64,000 bases of DNA from Xylocopa sonorina. Taxonomy: Eukaryota > Arthropoda > Insecta > Hymenoptera > Apidae. How positions within the stretch are numbered: the first letter of the stretch is position 1; each line of letters starts with the position of its first letter. The notes under the pieces were generated by a model. That model saw nothing but the letters and a program-made list of their open reading frames with translations. It did no database searches and was not told the origin of the DNA. The translations under genes were made by a program, and so were the position numbers. Below are positions 51,361 through 63,800 of this stretch, piece after piece. The DNA is taken from NCBI RefSeq assembly GCF_050948175.1, contig NW_027490170.1:992001-1056000 (forward strand), given 5' to 3'.

Positions 51361-54300
51361 GAAGCAATAGAGTTCTAATGCTTCTTAAATCGCCATATTA
51401 CATCACATTTCTATGTTTCATGATAAGATATAATATTCATTGCGAAGTGTCATGTAAACCTCGTACTCCTTTCAAAAGAATGTAAATGCAACACTTCCTT
51501 GCTAGGAAATAGCGTTTGCAGATGTCTACGTATCGAAGCAATAGACATCTAAAGCTTCTTAAATCGCGATATCGCATCTCATTTCTATGTTTCATGATAA
51601 GATATAATATTCATTTTGCCGTGTTATGAATACCTCGTATTCACTTCAAAAGAATGTAAATGCGACACTTCCTTGCAAGGAAATAGCGTTTGCAGTGTCT
51701 GCGTATCGTGGCATTAGAGTTCTAATGCTTCTCAGAACGCGATATCGCATCTCATTTCTATGTTTCGTGATAAGATATAATATTCATTGTTGTGTGTTAT
51801 GTGTACCTCGTATTCACCTTAAAAGAATGTAAATGCGACCCTTCCTTGCTAGGAAATAGCGTCTGCGGATGTCTACGTATCGAAGCAATAGTTTTCTAAT
51901 GTTTCTTAAATCGTCATATCGAATCTCATATCTACGTTTCTTGATAAGATATAATATTCATTGCGAAGTGTCATGTATACCTCGTATTCCTTTCAAAAGA
52001 ATGTAAGTGCTACACTTCCTTGCTAGGAAGTAGCGTTTGCAGATGTCTACGTATCGAAGCAATAGGGTTCTAATGCTTCTTAAATAGTCATATCGCATCT
52101 CATTTCTAAGTTTCATGATAAGATATAATATTCATTATGTAGTGTTATGTTTATCTCATCTATACTTCAAATGAATGTAAATGCGACACTTCCTTGCTAG
52201 GAAGTAGCGTTTGCAGATATCTACGTATCGAACCAATAGATTTCTAATGCTTCTTAGATCGCCATATCGCATTTCATTTCTATGTTTCATGATATGATAT
52301 AATATTCATTGTGCAGTGTTATGTATATCTCGTCTATACTTCAAATGAATGTAAATGCGACACTTCTTTGCTAGGAAATAGGGTTTGCAGATGTCTACGT
52401 ATCGAAGCAAGAGTTCTAATTCTTCTTAAATCGTCATATCACATCCCATTTCTACGTTTCATGATATGATATAATATTCATTGAGCATTGTTATGTATAT
52501 CTCGTCTATACTTCAAATGGATGTAAATGCGACACTTCCTTGACAGGAAATAGCGTTTGCAGATGTCTACGTATCGTGGCATTAGAGTTCTAATGCTTCT
52601 CAAAACACGATATCGCTACTCATTACCTTGTTTCATGATAATATATAATATTCATTGTGGAGTGTTCTGTATACCTCGTATTCTTTTCAATAGATTGTAA
52701 ATGCGACACTTCCTTGCTAGGAAATAGCGTTTTGAGAAGTCTACGTATCGAAGTTATAGACATCAAGTGCTTCATATATCGCCATATCGCATCTCATTTC
52801 TATGTTTCATGATCAGATATAATATTCACAGTGCAGTGTTATGTATACCTCGTATTCACTTCAAAAGAATGTAAATGCGACACTTCCTTGCTAGGAAATA
52901 GCGTTTGCAGATGTCTACGTATCAAAGCAATAGAGTTCTAATGCTTCTTAAATCGCCATATTACATCAAATTTCTATGTTTCATGATAAGATATAATATT
53001 CATTGTAGAGTGTTATGTATACCTCGTATTCACTTCAAAAGAATGTAAATGCGACACTTCCTTGCTAGGAAGTAGCGTTTGCAGATGTCTAGGTATCAAA
53101 CCAATAGATTTCTAGTGCTCCTTAAATCGCCAAATCGCATCTAATTTCTATGTTTAATGATAAGATATAATATTCATTTTGCATATTATGTGTTATGTAT
53201 ACCTCGCATACACTTAAAATGATTGTAAATGCGACACTTCCTTGCTAGGAAATAGCGATTGCAGATGTCTATGTATCGAAGCAATAGTTTTCTAATGCTT
53301 CCTAAATCGTCATATCGCATCTCATTTCTATGTTTCATGATAAGATATAATATTCATTGCGAAGTGTCATGTATACCTCGTATTCCTTTCAAAATAATGT
53401 ATATGCGACACTTTCTTGCTAGGAAGTAGCGTTTGCAGATGTCTACGTATCGTTGCATTAGTGATCTAATGCTTCTCAAAACGCGATATCGATTCTCCTT
53501 TCTATGTTTCATGATAGTATATAATATTCATTGCGTAGTGTCATGTATACCTCGCATACACTTGAAATGAATGTAAATGCGACACTTCCTTGCTAGGAAA
53601 TAGCGTTTGCAGATATCTGCGTATCGTGGCATTAGAGTTCTAATGCTTCTCAAAACGCGATATCGCATCTCATTTCTATGTTTCATGATAAGATATAGTA
53701 CTCATTGTGGAGTGTCATGTATACCTCGTATTCACTTCAAAAGAATGTGAATGCGACAGTTCCTTGCTGGGAAATAGTGTTTGCTGATGTCTACATATCG
53801 TAGTAACAGAGCTCTAATGCTTCTTAGATAGCGATATCGCATCTCATTTCTATGTTTCGTGATAAGTCATAATACTCATTCCGAAGTGTCATGTATACCT
53901 CGAATTCACTTCAAAAGAATGTAAATGCGAAACTTCCTTGCTAGGAAATAGCGTTTGCAGATGTCTACGTATCGCAGCAATAGAGTTCTAATGCTACTTA
54001 AATCGCGATATCACATCTCATTTATATGTTTCGTGATAAGATATAATTTTCATTATGTAGTGTTATGTTTATCTCATCTATACTTCAAATGAATGTAAAT
54101 GCGACACTTCCTTGCTAGGAAATAGAGTTTGCAGATGTCTACGTATCGAAGCAATAGATTTCTAAAGCTTGCTAATTCGCGATATCGCATCTGATATCTA
54201 TGTTTCATGACAATATATAACATTCATTGCGAAGTTTCAAGTATACCTCTCATACAATTCAAACGAATGTGAATGCGACAGTTCCTAGCTGGGAAATAGT

Positions 54301-54572
54301 GTTTGCAGGTGTCTACGTATCGAAGCAATAGAGTTCTAATGCTTCTTAGATCGTCATATCGCATCTCATTTCTATGTTTCATGATAAGACATAATATTCC
54401 TTGCGAAATGTCACGTATACCTCGTATTCCTTTCAAAAGAATGTAAAAGCGTCACTTCCTTGCTAGGAAGTAGCGTTTGCAGATGTCTACGTATCGAAGC
54501 AATAGTGTTCTAATGCTTCCTAATTCGCGATATCGCATCTCATTTCTATGTTTCATGATATGATATAATATT

Positions 54573-54692
54573 CATTGTGCAGTGCTATGTATACCTCTTA
54601 TTCACTTCAAAAGAATGTAAATGCTACAATTTCTTGCTAGTAAATCGTCATATCGCATCTCATATCTACGTTTCATGATAAGATATAGTATT
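54573..54692. repeat. Monomer with 54-bp internal deletion (120 bp)
   Basis: The sequence passes from TTTCTTGCTAG directly to TAAATCGTCATATCGC, skipping the 54 bp that normally lie between consensus positions 70 and 125. Lost are the right arm of the TTCCT..AGGAA dyad, the TACGTA site and the CAATAG..CTAATG stretch. The monomers before and after are regular. The left part (AATGCTACAATTTCTTGCTAG) matches the rare type near 12405 and 31190. Confidence 0.88.
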
Positions 54693-55736
54693 CATTGCGA
54701 AGTGTCATGTATACCTCGTATTCCTTTCAATATAATGTAAATGCGACACTTCCTTGCTAGCAAGTAGCGTTTGCAGATGTCTACGTATCGAAGCAATAGG
54801 GATCTAATGCTTCTTAAATCGCCATATCGTTTCTCATTTCTATGTTTCATGATAATATATAATATTCACTGCGAAGTGTCATTTATACCTCGCATACACT
54901 TCAAATGAACGTAAATGCGACACTTCCTTGCTTGGAAATAGCGTTTGCAGATGTCTACGTATCGAAGCAATAGTTTTCTAATGCTTCCTAATTCGTCATA
55001 TCGCATCTCATATCTACGTTTCATGATAACATATAATATTCATTGTGGAGTGTCATGTATATCTTGTATTCACTTCAAAAGTATGTAAATGTGACACTTC
55101 CTTGCAAGGTAGTAGTGTTTGCAGATGTCTACGAATCGAAGCAATAGAGATCAAATGCTTCTTAAATAGCGATATCGCATCTCATTTCTATGTCTCATGA
55201 TAAGATATAGCATTCATTGTGCAGTGTTATGTATACCTCGTATTCACCTCAAAAGAATGCAAATGTGACAATACCCTGCTAGGAAATAGCGATTGCAGAT
55301 ATCTACGTATCGTAGCAACAAAGTTCTAATGCTTCTTCAATCGCGATATGGCAACTCATTTCTATGTTTCATGATAAGATATAATATTCATTGCGAAATG
55401 TCATGTATACCTCGCATACACTTCAAATGATTGTAAAAGAGACACTTCCTTGCTAGGAAATAACGCTTTCAGATGTCTACGTATCGTAGCAATAGAGTTC
55501 TAAAGCTTCTCAAAATGCGATATCGCATGCCATTTCCATGCTTCATGATAAGATATAATATTCATTGCTAAGTGTCAGGTATACCTTGTATTCACTTCAA
55601 AAGTATGTAAATGCGACACTTCCTTGCAAGGTAGTAGCGTTTTCAGATGTCTACGAATCGAAGCAATAGAGATCAAATGCTTCTTAAATAGCGATACCGC
55701 ATCTCATTTCAATGTTTCATGGTAAGATATAATATT

Positions 55737-55830
55737 CATTGCGTCTACGTATCGAAGCAATAGAGTTCTAATGCTCCTCAAAACATGATATCGCATCTCA
55801 TTCCTATGTTTCATGATAAGATATAATATT
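55737..55830. repeat. Monomer with 80-bp internal deletion (94 bp)
   Basis: The unit runs from CATTGC straight into GTCTACGTATCGAAGC, so consensus positions 7-86 are missing. The deletion removes the GTATAC site and the whole GCGACACTTCC core with its dyad. The remaining part continues normally into a CAATGTGCAG monomer at 55831. It is the shortest unit I found. Confidence 0.88.
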
Positions 55831-58800
55831 CAATGTGCAGTGTTATGTACCCCTCGCATTCACATCAAAAGAAAGTAAATGCGACAATACATTGCTAGGA
55901 AATAGCGTTTGCAGATGTCTCCGTAACGAAGAAATAGTGTTCTAATGCTTCTTAAATCGCGATATCGCATCTAATTTCTATGTTTCATGATAAGATATAA
56001 TATTCATTGTGCAGTGTTATGTATATCTCGTCTATACTTCAAATGGATGTAAATGCGACACTTCCTTGCTAGGAAATAGCGTTTGCAGATGTTACCTATC
56101 GAAGCAATAGAGTTCTAATGCATCTTAAAACTGCGATATCGCATCACATTTCTATGTCTCATGGTAAGATATAATATTCATTGCGAAGTGTTACGTATTC
56201 CTCGTCTACACTTCAAATGAATGTAAATGCGACACTTCCTTGCAAAGTAATAGCGTTTGCAGATGTCTACGTATCCAAGCAATAGAGTTCTAATGCTTCT
56301 TAAATCCCGATATCGCATCTCATTTCTATATTTCATGATAAGATATAATATCCATTGCGAAGTGTCATGTATACCTCGCATGCGCTTCAAGTGAATGTAA
56401 ATGCGACACTTCCTTGCTAGCAAATAGCGTTTGCATATGTCTACTTATTGAAGAAATAGTGTTGTAATGCTTCCAAAACGAGATATCGCATCTCATTTCT
56501 ATGTTTCATGCTATGATATAATGTTCGTTGCGAAGTGCCATGTATACCACGTATTCCTTTCAAAAGAATGTAAATGCGACACTTCCTTGCTAGGATGTAG
56601 CGTTTGCAGATGTCTACGTATCGAAGCAATAGTGTTCTAATGCTTCTTAAATCGCCATATCGCTACTCATTACTATGTTTCATGATAACATATAATATTC
56701 ATTGTGGAGTGCTATGTATACCTCGTACTCACTTCAAAAGAATGTAAATGCTACACTTCCTTGCTAGGAAATAGCGTTTGCAGATGTCTACGTATCGAAC
56801 CAGTAGATTTCTAATGCTGGCTAGTTCGCGATATCGCATCTCATATCTGTGTTTCATGATAATATATAACATTCATTGCGAAGTTTCATGTATACCTCGC
56901 ATACACTTCAACTGAATGTGAATGCGACAGTTCCTTGCAGGGAAATAGTGATTGCTGATGTCTACGTATCGTGGCATTAGTGTTCTAATGCTTCTCAAAA
57001 CGCGATATCGCATCTCATTTCTATGTTTCATGATAATATATAATATTCATTGTGGAGTGTTATGTATACCTCGTATTCATTTCAATAGAATGTAAATGCG
57101 ACACTTCCTTGCTAGGAAATAGCGTTTGCAGATGTGTACGTATCGAAGCAATAGATTTCTAATGCTTGCTAATTCGCGATATCGAATCTCATATCTGCGT
57201 TTTATGATAATATATAATATTCATTGCGAAGTTTCATGTGTACCTCCAATACAAATCAAACGAATGTGAATGGGACAGTTCCTTGCTAGGAAATAGTGAT
57301 TGCTGATGCCTACGGATCGATGTAATAGAGTTCTAATGCTTCTTGAATCGCGATATCGCACCTCATTTCTATGTTTCATGATAAGATATAATATCCATTG
57401 TGTAGTGTTATGTTTATCTCATCTATACTTCAAATGAATGTAAATGCGACACTTCCTTGCTAGGAAGTAGCGTTTGCAGATGTCTGCGTATCGTGGCATT
57501 AGAGTTCTAATGCTTCTCAAAACGCGATATCGCATCTCATTACTATGTTTCATGATAAGATATAATATTCACTGTAGAGTGTTATGTATACCTCGTATTC
57601 ACATCAGTAGAATGTAAATGCGACACTTCCTTGCTAGGAAATAGCAATTTCAGGTGTCTACGTATCCAAGCAATAGATTTCTGATGCTTCTTAAGACGCG
57701 ATATCGCATCTCACTTCTATGTTTCATTACAGGATACAATATTAATTGCGAAGTGTCATGTATAGCTTGCATACACATCAAATGAATGTAAGAGGGTCAC
57801 TTCCTTGCTAGGTAATAGCGTTTGCAGATGTCTTATGTATCGAAGCAATACAGTTCTAGTACTTTTTGAATCGAAATATCGTATCTCATATCTATGTTTC
57901 ATGATAAGGTATAATGTTCATAGCGAAGTGTCATGTATACTTCGCATACACTTCAAATGAATGTAAATGCGACACTTCGTTTCTAGGGAATAACGTTTCC
58001 AGACTCCTATGTATCGAAGCAATAGAGTTCTAGTGCTTCTTGCAACGCGATATCGCATCCCATTTCTATGTTTCATGATAAGGTATAATATTCATTGCGA
58101 AGTGTCATGTATACCTCGTATTCACTTCAAGAGAATGTAAGTGCGACACTTCCTTGCTAGGAAATAGCGATTGCAGATGTCTACGTATCGAAGCAATAGA
58201 GTTCTAATGCTTCTTAAAACGTGATATCGCATCTCATTTCTATGTTCCACGATAAGATATAATATTCATTGTGGAGTGTTATGTATCCCTCGTATTCACT
58301 TCAAAAGAATGTAAATGCGACACTTCCATGCTAGGAAATGGGGTTTGCAGATGTCTACCTATTGAAGCAATAGGGTCCTAGTGCTTCATAAATCGCGATA
58401 TCGCATTTCATTTCTATGTTTCATGATAAGATATAATATTCATTGCGAAGTGTCATGTATCCCTCGTCTACACTTCACATAAATGTAAATGCGACACTTC
58501 CTTCTTAGAAAATAGCGTTTCCAGATGTCTGCGTATCGATGCAATAGAGTTCTAATGCTTCTTATATCGCGTTATCGCATCTCATTCCATGTTTCATGAT
58601 AAGATATAATATTCATTGCGAAGTGTCATGTATACCTTGTATTCACTTCAAATGAGTGTAAACGCGAAACTTCCTTGCTAGGCATTAGCGTTTGTAGATG
58701 TCTACGTACCGAGGCAGTAGAGTTCTAGTGCTCCTTAAAACGCGGTATCGCATCTCACTTTTATGTTTCATGATAGTTATAATATTCATTGCGAAGTGTC

Positions 58801-58969
58801 TTGTATACCTCGTATTCACTTCAAAAGAATGCAAATGCTACATTTCCGCGCTAGGAAAAGGCGTTTCCAGATGTCTACGTATCGTAGCAATATTGTTCTA
58901 ATGCTTCTTAAAACGCGATATCGCAACTCATTTCTATGATTCATGATAAGATATAATATTCATTGCGAA

Positions 58970-59575
58970 GTGTCATGTATACCTCGCATACACTTTAATT
59001 GAATGTACATGCGACACTTCCTTGCAAGGAAATAGCGTTTGCAGATGTCTACGTAACGAAGAAATAGAGTTCTAAAGCATGCTAATTCGCGATATGGCAT
59101 CTCATTTCCATGTTCAATGATAATATATAATATTCATTGCGAAGTGTCATGTATACCTAGCATACACTTTAATTGAATGTACATGCGGCACTTCCTTGCA
59201 AGGAAATAGCGTTTGCAGATGTCTACGTATCGAAGCAATAGAGTTCTAAAGCTTGCTAATTCGCGATATCGCATCTCATTTCCATGTTCAATGATAATAT
59301 ATAATATTCATTGCGAAGTGTCATGTACACATCGTATTCCTTTCAAAAAAAATGTAAATGCGACACTACCGTGCTTGGAAATAGCGTTTGCAGATGTCTA
59401 CGTATCGTGGCATTAGGGTTCTAATGTTTCTCAAAACGCGATATCGCTTCTCATTTCTATGTCTCATGATAATATATAATATTCTTTGCGAAGTGTCATG
59501 TATACCTCGCATACACTTTAATTGAATTTACATGCGACACTTCCTTGCAACGAAATAGCGTTTGCAGATGTCTAC
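58970..59575. repeat. Duplicate bracketing the divergent domain, right copy
   Basis: This is the partner of 50930-51360. It contains two successive monomers with CACTTTAATTGAATGTACAT and CTTGCAAGGAA, then the CGACACTACCGTGCTTGG monomer and the CTTGCAACGAAATAGCG monomer. At about 59580 it passes through the GATTTCTAAAGCTTGCTAAT haplotype into subfamily D. The exact perfect palindrome TTCCTTGCAAGGAA is present at 59018-59031 and 59192-59205. Confidence 0.82.
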
Positions 59576-59714
59576 GTATCGAAGCAATGGATTTCTAAAG
59601 CTTGCTAATTCGCGATATCGCATCTCATATCTATGCTTCATGATAATATATAATATTCATTGCGAAGTGTCACGTATACCTCGCATACACTTCAAACGAA
59701 TGTAAATGCGACAC

Positions 59715-59728
59715 TTCCTTGCAAGGAA
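59715..59728. other. 14-bp perfect palindrome in the conserved core
   Basis: TTCCTTGCAAGGAA is the symmetric version of the usual core dyad TTCCTTGCTAGGAA (consensus 58-71). The same symmetric form occurs at 50973-50986, 51669-51682, 59018-59031 and 59192-59205. A different symmetric form, TTCCTAGCTAGGAA, occurs at 44768-44781 and 47502-47515. The 5-bp arms TTCCT/AGGAA are kept in most monomers across all domains. Confidence 0.88.
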
Positions 59729-60219
59729 ATAGCGTTTGCAGATGTCTACGTATCGTAGCATTAGTGCTCTAATGCAACTCAAAACGCGACAGCGTCTCTC
59801 ATTTCTATGTTTCATGATAGTATATAAGATTCATCGAGTAGTGTCATGTATACCTTGCATACACTTCAAATGAATGTAAATGCGACACTTCCTTGCTAGG
59901 AAATAGCGTTTGCAGATGTCTACGTATCGTAGCATTAGAGTTCTAATGCTTCTCAAAACGCGATATCGCTACTCATTACTATGTTTCATGATAATATATA
60001 ATATTCACTGTGGAGCGTTATGTATACCTCGTATTCATTTCAAAAGAATGTAAATGCGACACTTCCCTGGTAGGAAATAGCGTTTGCAGATGCCTACGTA
60101 TCGAAGCAATAGGTTTCTAAAGCTTGCTAATTCGCGATATCGCATCTCATATCTATGTTTCATGATAATATATAATATTCATTGCGAAGTGTCACGTATA
60201 CCTCGCATACACTACAAAC

Positions 60220-60870
60220 GAATGTAAATGCGACACTTCCTTGCTAGGAAATAGCGTTTGCAGATGTCTACGTATCGTAGCATTTGTTCTCTAATGCTAC
60301 TCAAAACGCGACAGCGTTTCTCATTTCTATGTTTCATGATAGTATATAATATTCATCGAGTAGTGTCATGTATACCTTGCATACACTTCAAATGAATGTA
60401 AATGCGACACTTCCTTCCTAGGAAATAGCGTTTGAAGATGTCTACGTATCGTGGCATTAGAGTACTATATCTTCTCAAAACGCGATATCGCTTCTCATTT
60501 CTATGTTTCATTATAATATATAATATTCATTGCGAAGTGTCATGTATACCTCGCATGCACTTAAAATGAATTAAATGCGACATTTCCTTGCTAGGAAGTA
60601 GCGTTTACAGATGTCTACGTATAGATGCAATAGAATTCTAACGCTTCTTAAATCGCCATATTGCATCCCATTTCTATGTTTCATGATAAGATATAATATT
60701 CATTGTGGAGTCTTATGTATACATCGTATTTACTTCAATAGAATGTAACCGCGACACATCCTTGCCAGCTAATAGCGTTTGCAGATGTCTACGTATCGTG
60801 GCATTAGAGTTCTAATGCTTCTCAAAACGCGATATCGCTATTCACTACTATGTTTCATGATAAGATATAA
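60220..60870. repeat. 18-monomer (3130-bp) HOR, shared segment first copy
   Basis: This segment includes TTCTCTAATGCTACTCAAAA, GTTTGAAGATGTCTACGTAT, GAGTACTATATCTTCTC, GCATGCACTTAAAATGAATT and TTTACTTCAATAGAATG. All of these recur 3130 bp later, from about 63350 to the end of the window. A related run with the same markers lies at 41461 to about 41940, offset about 18,947. The match starts where TCGCATACAC is followed by differing sequence (TACAAACG here, TTCAATTG in the second copy). Confidence 0.8.
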
Positions 60871-63800
60871 TATTCACTGTGCAGTGTTATGTATACTTCG
60901 TATTCACTTCAAAAGAATGTAAATGCGACACTTCCTTGCTAGGAAGTAGCGTTTGCAGATGCCTGCGTATCGAAGCAATAGAGTTCTAATACTTCTTAAA
61001 TCGCCATATCGCATCTCATTTCTATGTTTCATGATAAGATATAATATTCATTGTGCAGTATTATGTATATCCGGTCTATACTTCAAATTAATGTAAATGC
61101 GACACTTCCTTGCTGGGAAATAGCGTTTGCAGATGTCTACGTATCGTAGCATTAGTGCTCTAATGCTTCTCAAAACGCGACATCGTTTCTCCTTTCTATG
61201 TTTCATGATAATATATAATATTCATTGCGAAGTGTCACGTATACCTCGCATACACTTCAAACGAATGTAAATGCGACACTTCCTTGCTAGGAAATAGCGT
61301 TTGCAGATGTCTACGTATCGTAGCATTAGTGCTCTAATGCTTCTCAAAACGCGACAGCGTTTCTCATTTCTATGTTTCATGATAGTATATAATATTCATC
61401 GAGTAGTGTCATGTATACCTTACATACACTTCAAATGAATGTAAATGCGACACTTCCTTGCTAGGAAGTAGCGTTTGCTGATGTCATCGTATCGAAGCAG
61501 TAGGGTTCTAAAGCTTCCTTAATCGCGATATCGCATCTCATACCTATGTTTCATGATACTATATAATATTCACTGCGAAGTGTCACGTATACCTCGCGTA
61601 CACTTCAAACGAATGTAAATGCGACACTTCCTTGCTAGGAAATAGCGTTTCCAGATGTCTACGTATCGTGGCATTAGAGTTCTATAACTTCTCAAAACGC
61701 GATATCGCTTCTCATTTCTATGTTTCTTTATAATATATAATATTCATTGCGAAGTGTCATGTATACCTCGCATACACTTAAAATGAATTAAATGCGACAT
61801 ATCCTTGCTAGGAAATAGCGTTTTCTGATGTCTTCGTATCGAAGCAATAGAGTCCTAAAGCTTCTTAAATCGCGATATCGCTCCTCATTTCTATGTTTCA
61901 TGATAAGATATAATATTCATTGTGCAGTGTTATGTATATCTCGCATATACTTCAATTGAATGTAAATGCGACACTTCCTTGCTAGGAAATAGCGTTTGCA
62001 GATGTCTGCGTATCGTGGCATTAGAGTTCTAACGCTTCTCAAAACGCGGTATCGCTTCTCATTTCTATGTTTCAAGATAGTATATAATATTCATCGGGTA
62101 GTGTCATGTATACCTTGCATACACTTCAACTGAATGTAAATGCGACACTTCCTTGCTAGGAAATAGCGTTTGCAGATGTCTGCGTATCGTGGCATTAGAG
62201 TTCTAACGCTTCTCAAAACGCGGTATCGCTTCTCATTTCTATGTTTCAAGATAGTATATAATATTCATCGGGTAGTGTCATGTATACCTTGCATACACTT
62301 CAATTGAATGTAAATGCGACATTTCCTTGCTAGGAAGTAGCGTTTACAGATGTCTACGTATGGATGCAATAGAATTCTAACGCTTCTTAGATCGTCATAT
62401 CGCATCTCATTTCTATGTTTCATGATAAAGTATAATATTCACTGTGGAGTGTTATGTACACCTCGTATTCACTTCAAAAGAATGTAAATGCGACACTTCC
62501 TTGCTTGGAAATAGCGTTTGCAGATGTCTACGTATCGAAGCAATAGAGTTCTAATGCTTCTTAAATCGCCATATCGCATCTCATTTTTATGTTTCATGAT
62601 AAGATATAATATTCACTGTGCAGTGTTATGTATACCTCGTATTCACTTCACAAGAATGTAAATGCGACACTTCCTTGCTAGGAAATAGCGTTTGCAGATG
62701 TCTACGTATCGTAGCATTAGAGTTCTAACGCTTCTCAGAACGCGATATCGCTACTCATTACTATGTTTCACCATAATATATAATATTCACTGTGAAGTGT
62801 TATGTACACCTCGTATTCATTTCAAAAGAATGTAAATGCGACACTTCCTTGTTAGGAAATAGCGTTTGCAGATGCCTACGTATCGAAGCAATAGGTTTCT
62901 AAAGCTTGCTAATTCACGATATCGCATCTCATATCTATGTTTCATGATAATATATAATATTCATTGCGAAGTGTCACGTATACCTCGCATACACTTCAAA
63001 CGAATGTAAACGCCACACTTCCTTGCTAGGAAATAGCGTTTGCAGATGTCTACGTATCGTAGCATTAGTGCTCTAATGCTTCTCAAAACGCGACAGCGTT
63101 TCTCATTTCTATGTTTCATGATAGTATATAATATTCATCGAGTAGTGTCATGTATACCTTGCATACACTTCAAATGAATGTAAATGCGACACTTCCTTGC
63201 TAGGAAATAGCGTTTGCTGATGTCTTCGTATCGAAGCAATAGAGTTCTAAAGCTTCTTAAATCGCGATATCGGATCTCATTTCTCTGTTTCATGATAAGA
63301 TATAATATTCATTGTGCAGTGTTATGTATATCTCGCATACACTTCAATTGAATGTAAATGCGACACTTCCTTGCTAGGAAATAGCGTTTGCAGATGTCTA
63401 CGTATCGTAGCATTAGTTCTCTAATGCTACTCAAAACGCGACAGCGTTTCTCATTTCTATGTTTCATGATAGTATATAATATTCATCGAGTAGTGTCATG
63501 TATACCTTGCATACACTTCAAATGAATGTAAATGCGACAGTTCCTTCCTAGGAAATAGCGTTTGAAGATGTCTACGTATCGTGGCATTAGAGTACTATAT
63601 CTTCTCAAAACGCGATATCGCTTCTCATTTCTATGTTTCTTTATAATATATAATATTCATTGCGAAGTGTCATGTATACCTCGCATGCACTTAAAATGAA
63701 TTAAATGCGACATTTCCTTGCTAGGAAGTAGCGTTTACAGATGTCTACGTATAGATGCAACAGAATTCTAACGCTTCTTAAATCGCCATATTGCATCCCA

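Larger units (their letters stand above)
49561..58975. repeat. Divergent satellite domain
   Basis: Monomers here show the most substitutions and indels in the window. Examples are CATTTCTGTTTCATGATAAA (near 49848), TTTCTGTTTAATGACAAG (near 50021), GTTTCATAAGATATAG (near 50201), the longer GCATATTATGTGTTATG (near 53181) and GAAAAGGCGTTTCCAG (near 58855). There is little recent HOR structure, and units differ strongly from their neighbours. Two monomers have large internal deletions, listed separately. Older, less homogenised satellite is common at array margins or between active HOR domains; that reading is inference. Several open frames of 60-80 codons lie here and are satellite translation only. 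Confidence 0.85.

Noticed and set aside
50184..51832. Short open frames of 64-73 codons on both strands
   Set aside because: They are translations of satellite monomers in the divergent domain. Their residues follow the same 58-residue pattern, and the opening is chance.
54224..59416. Further open frames of 62-81 codons on both strands, and the similar one at 25411-25626
   Set aside because: Each covers one to one and a half monomers, and no conserved protein feature is recognisable. They are satellite sequence only.
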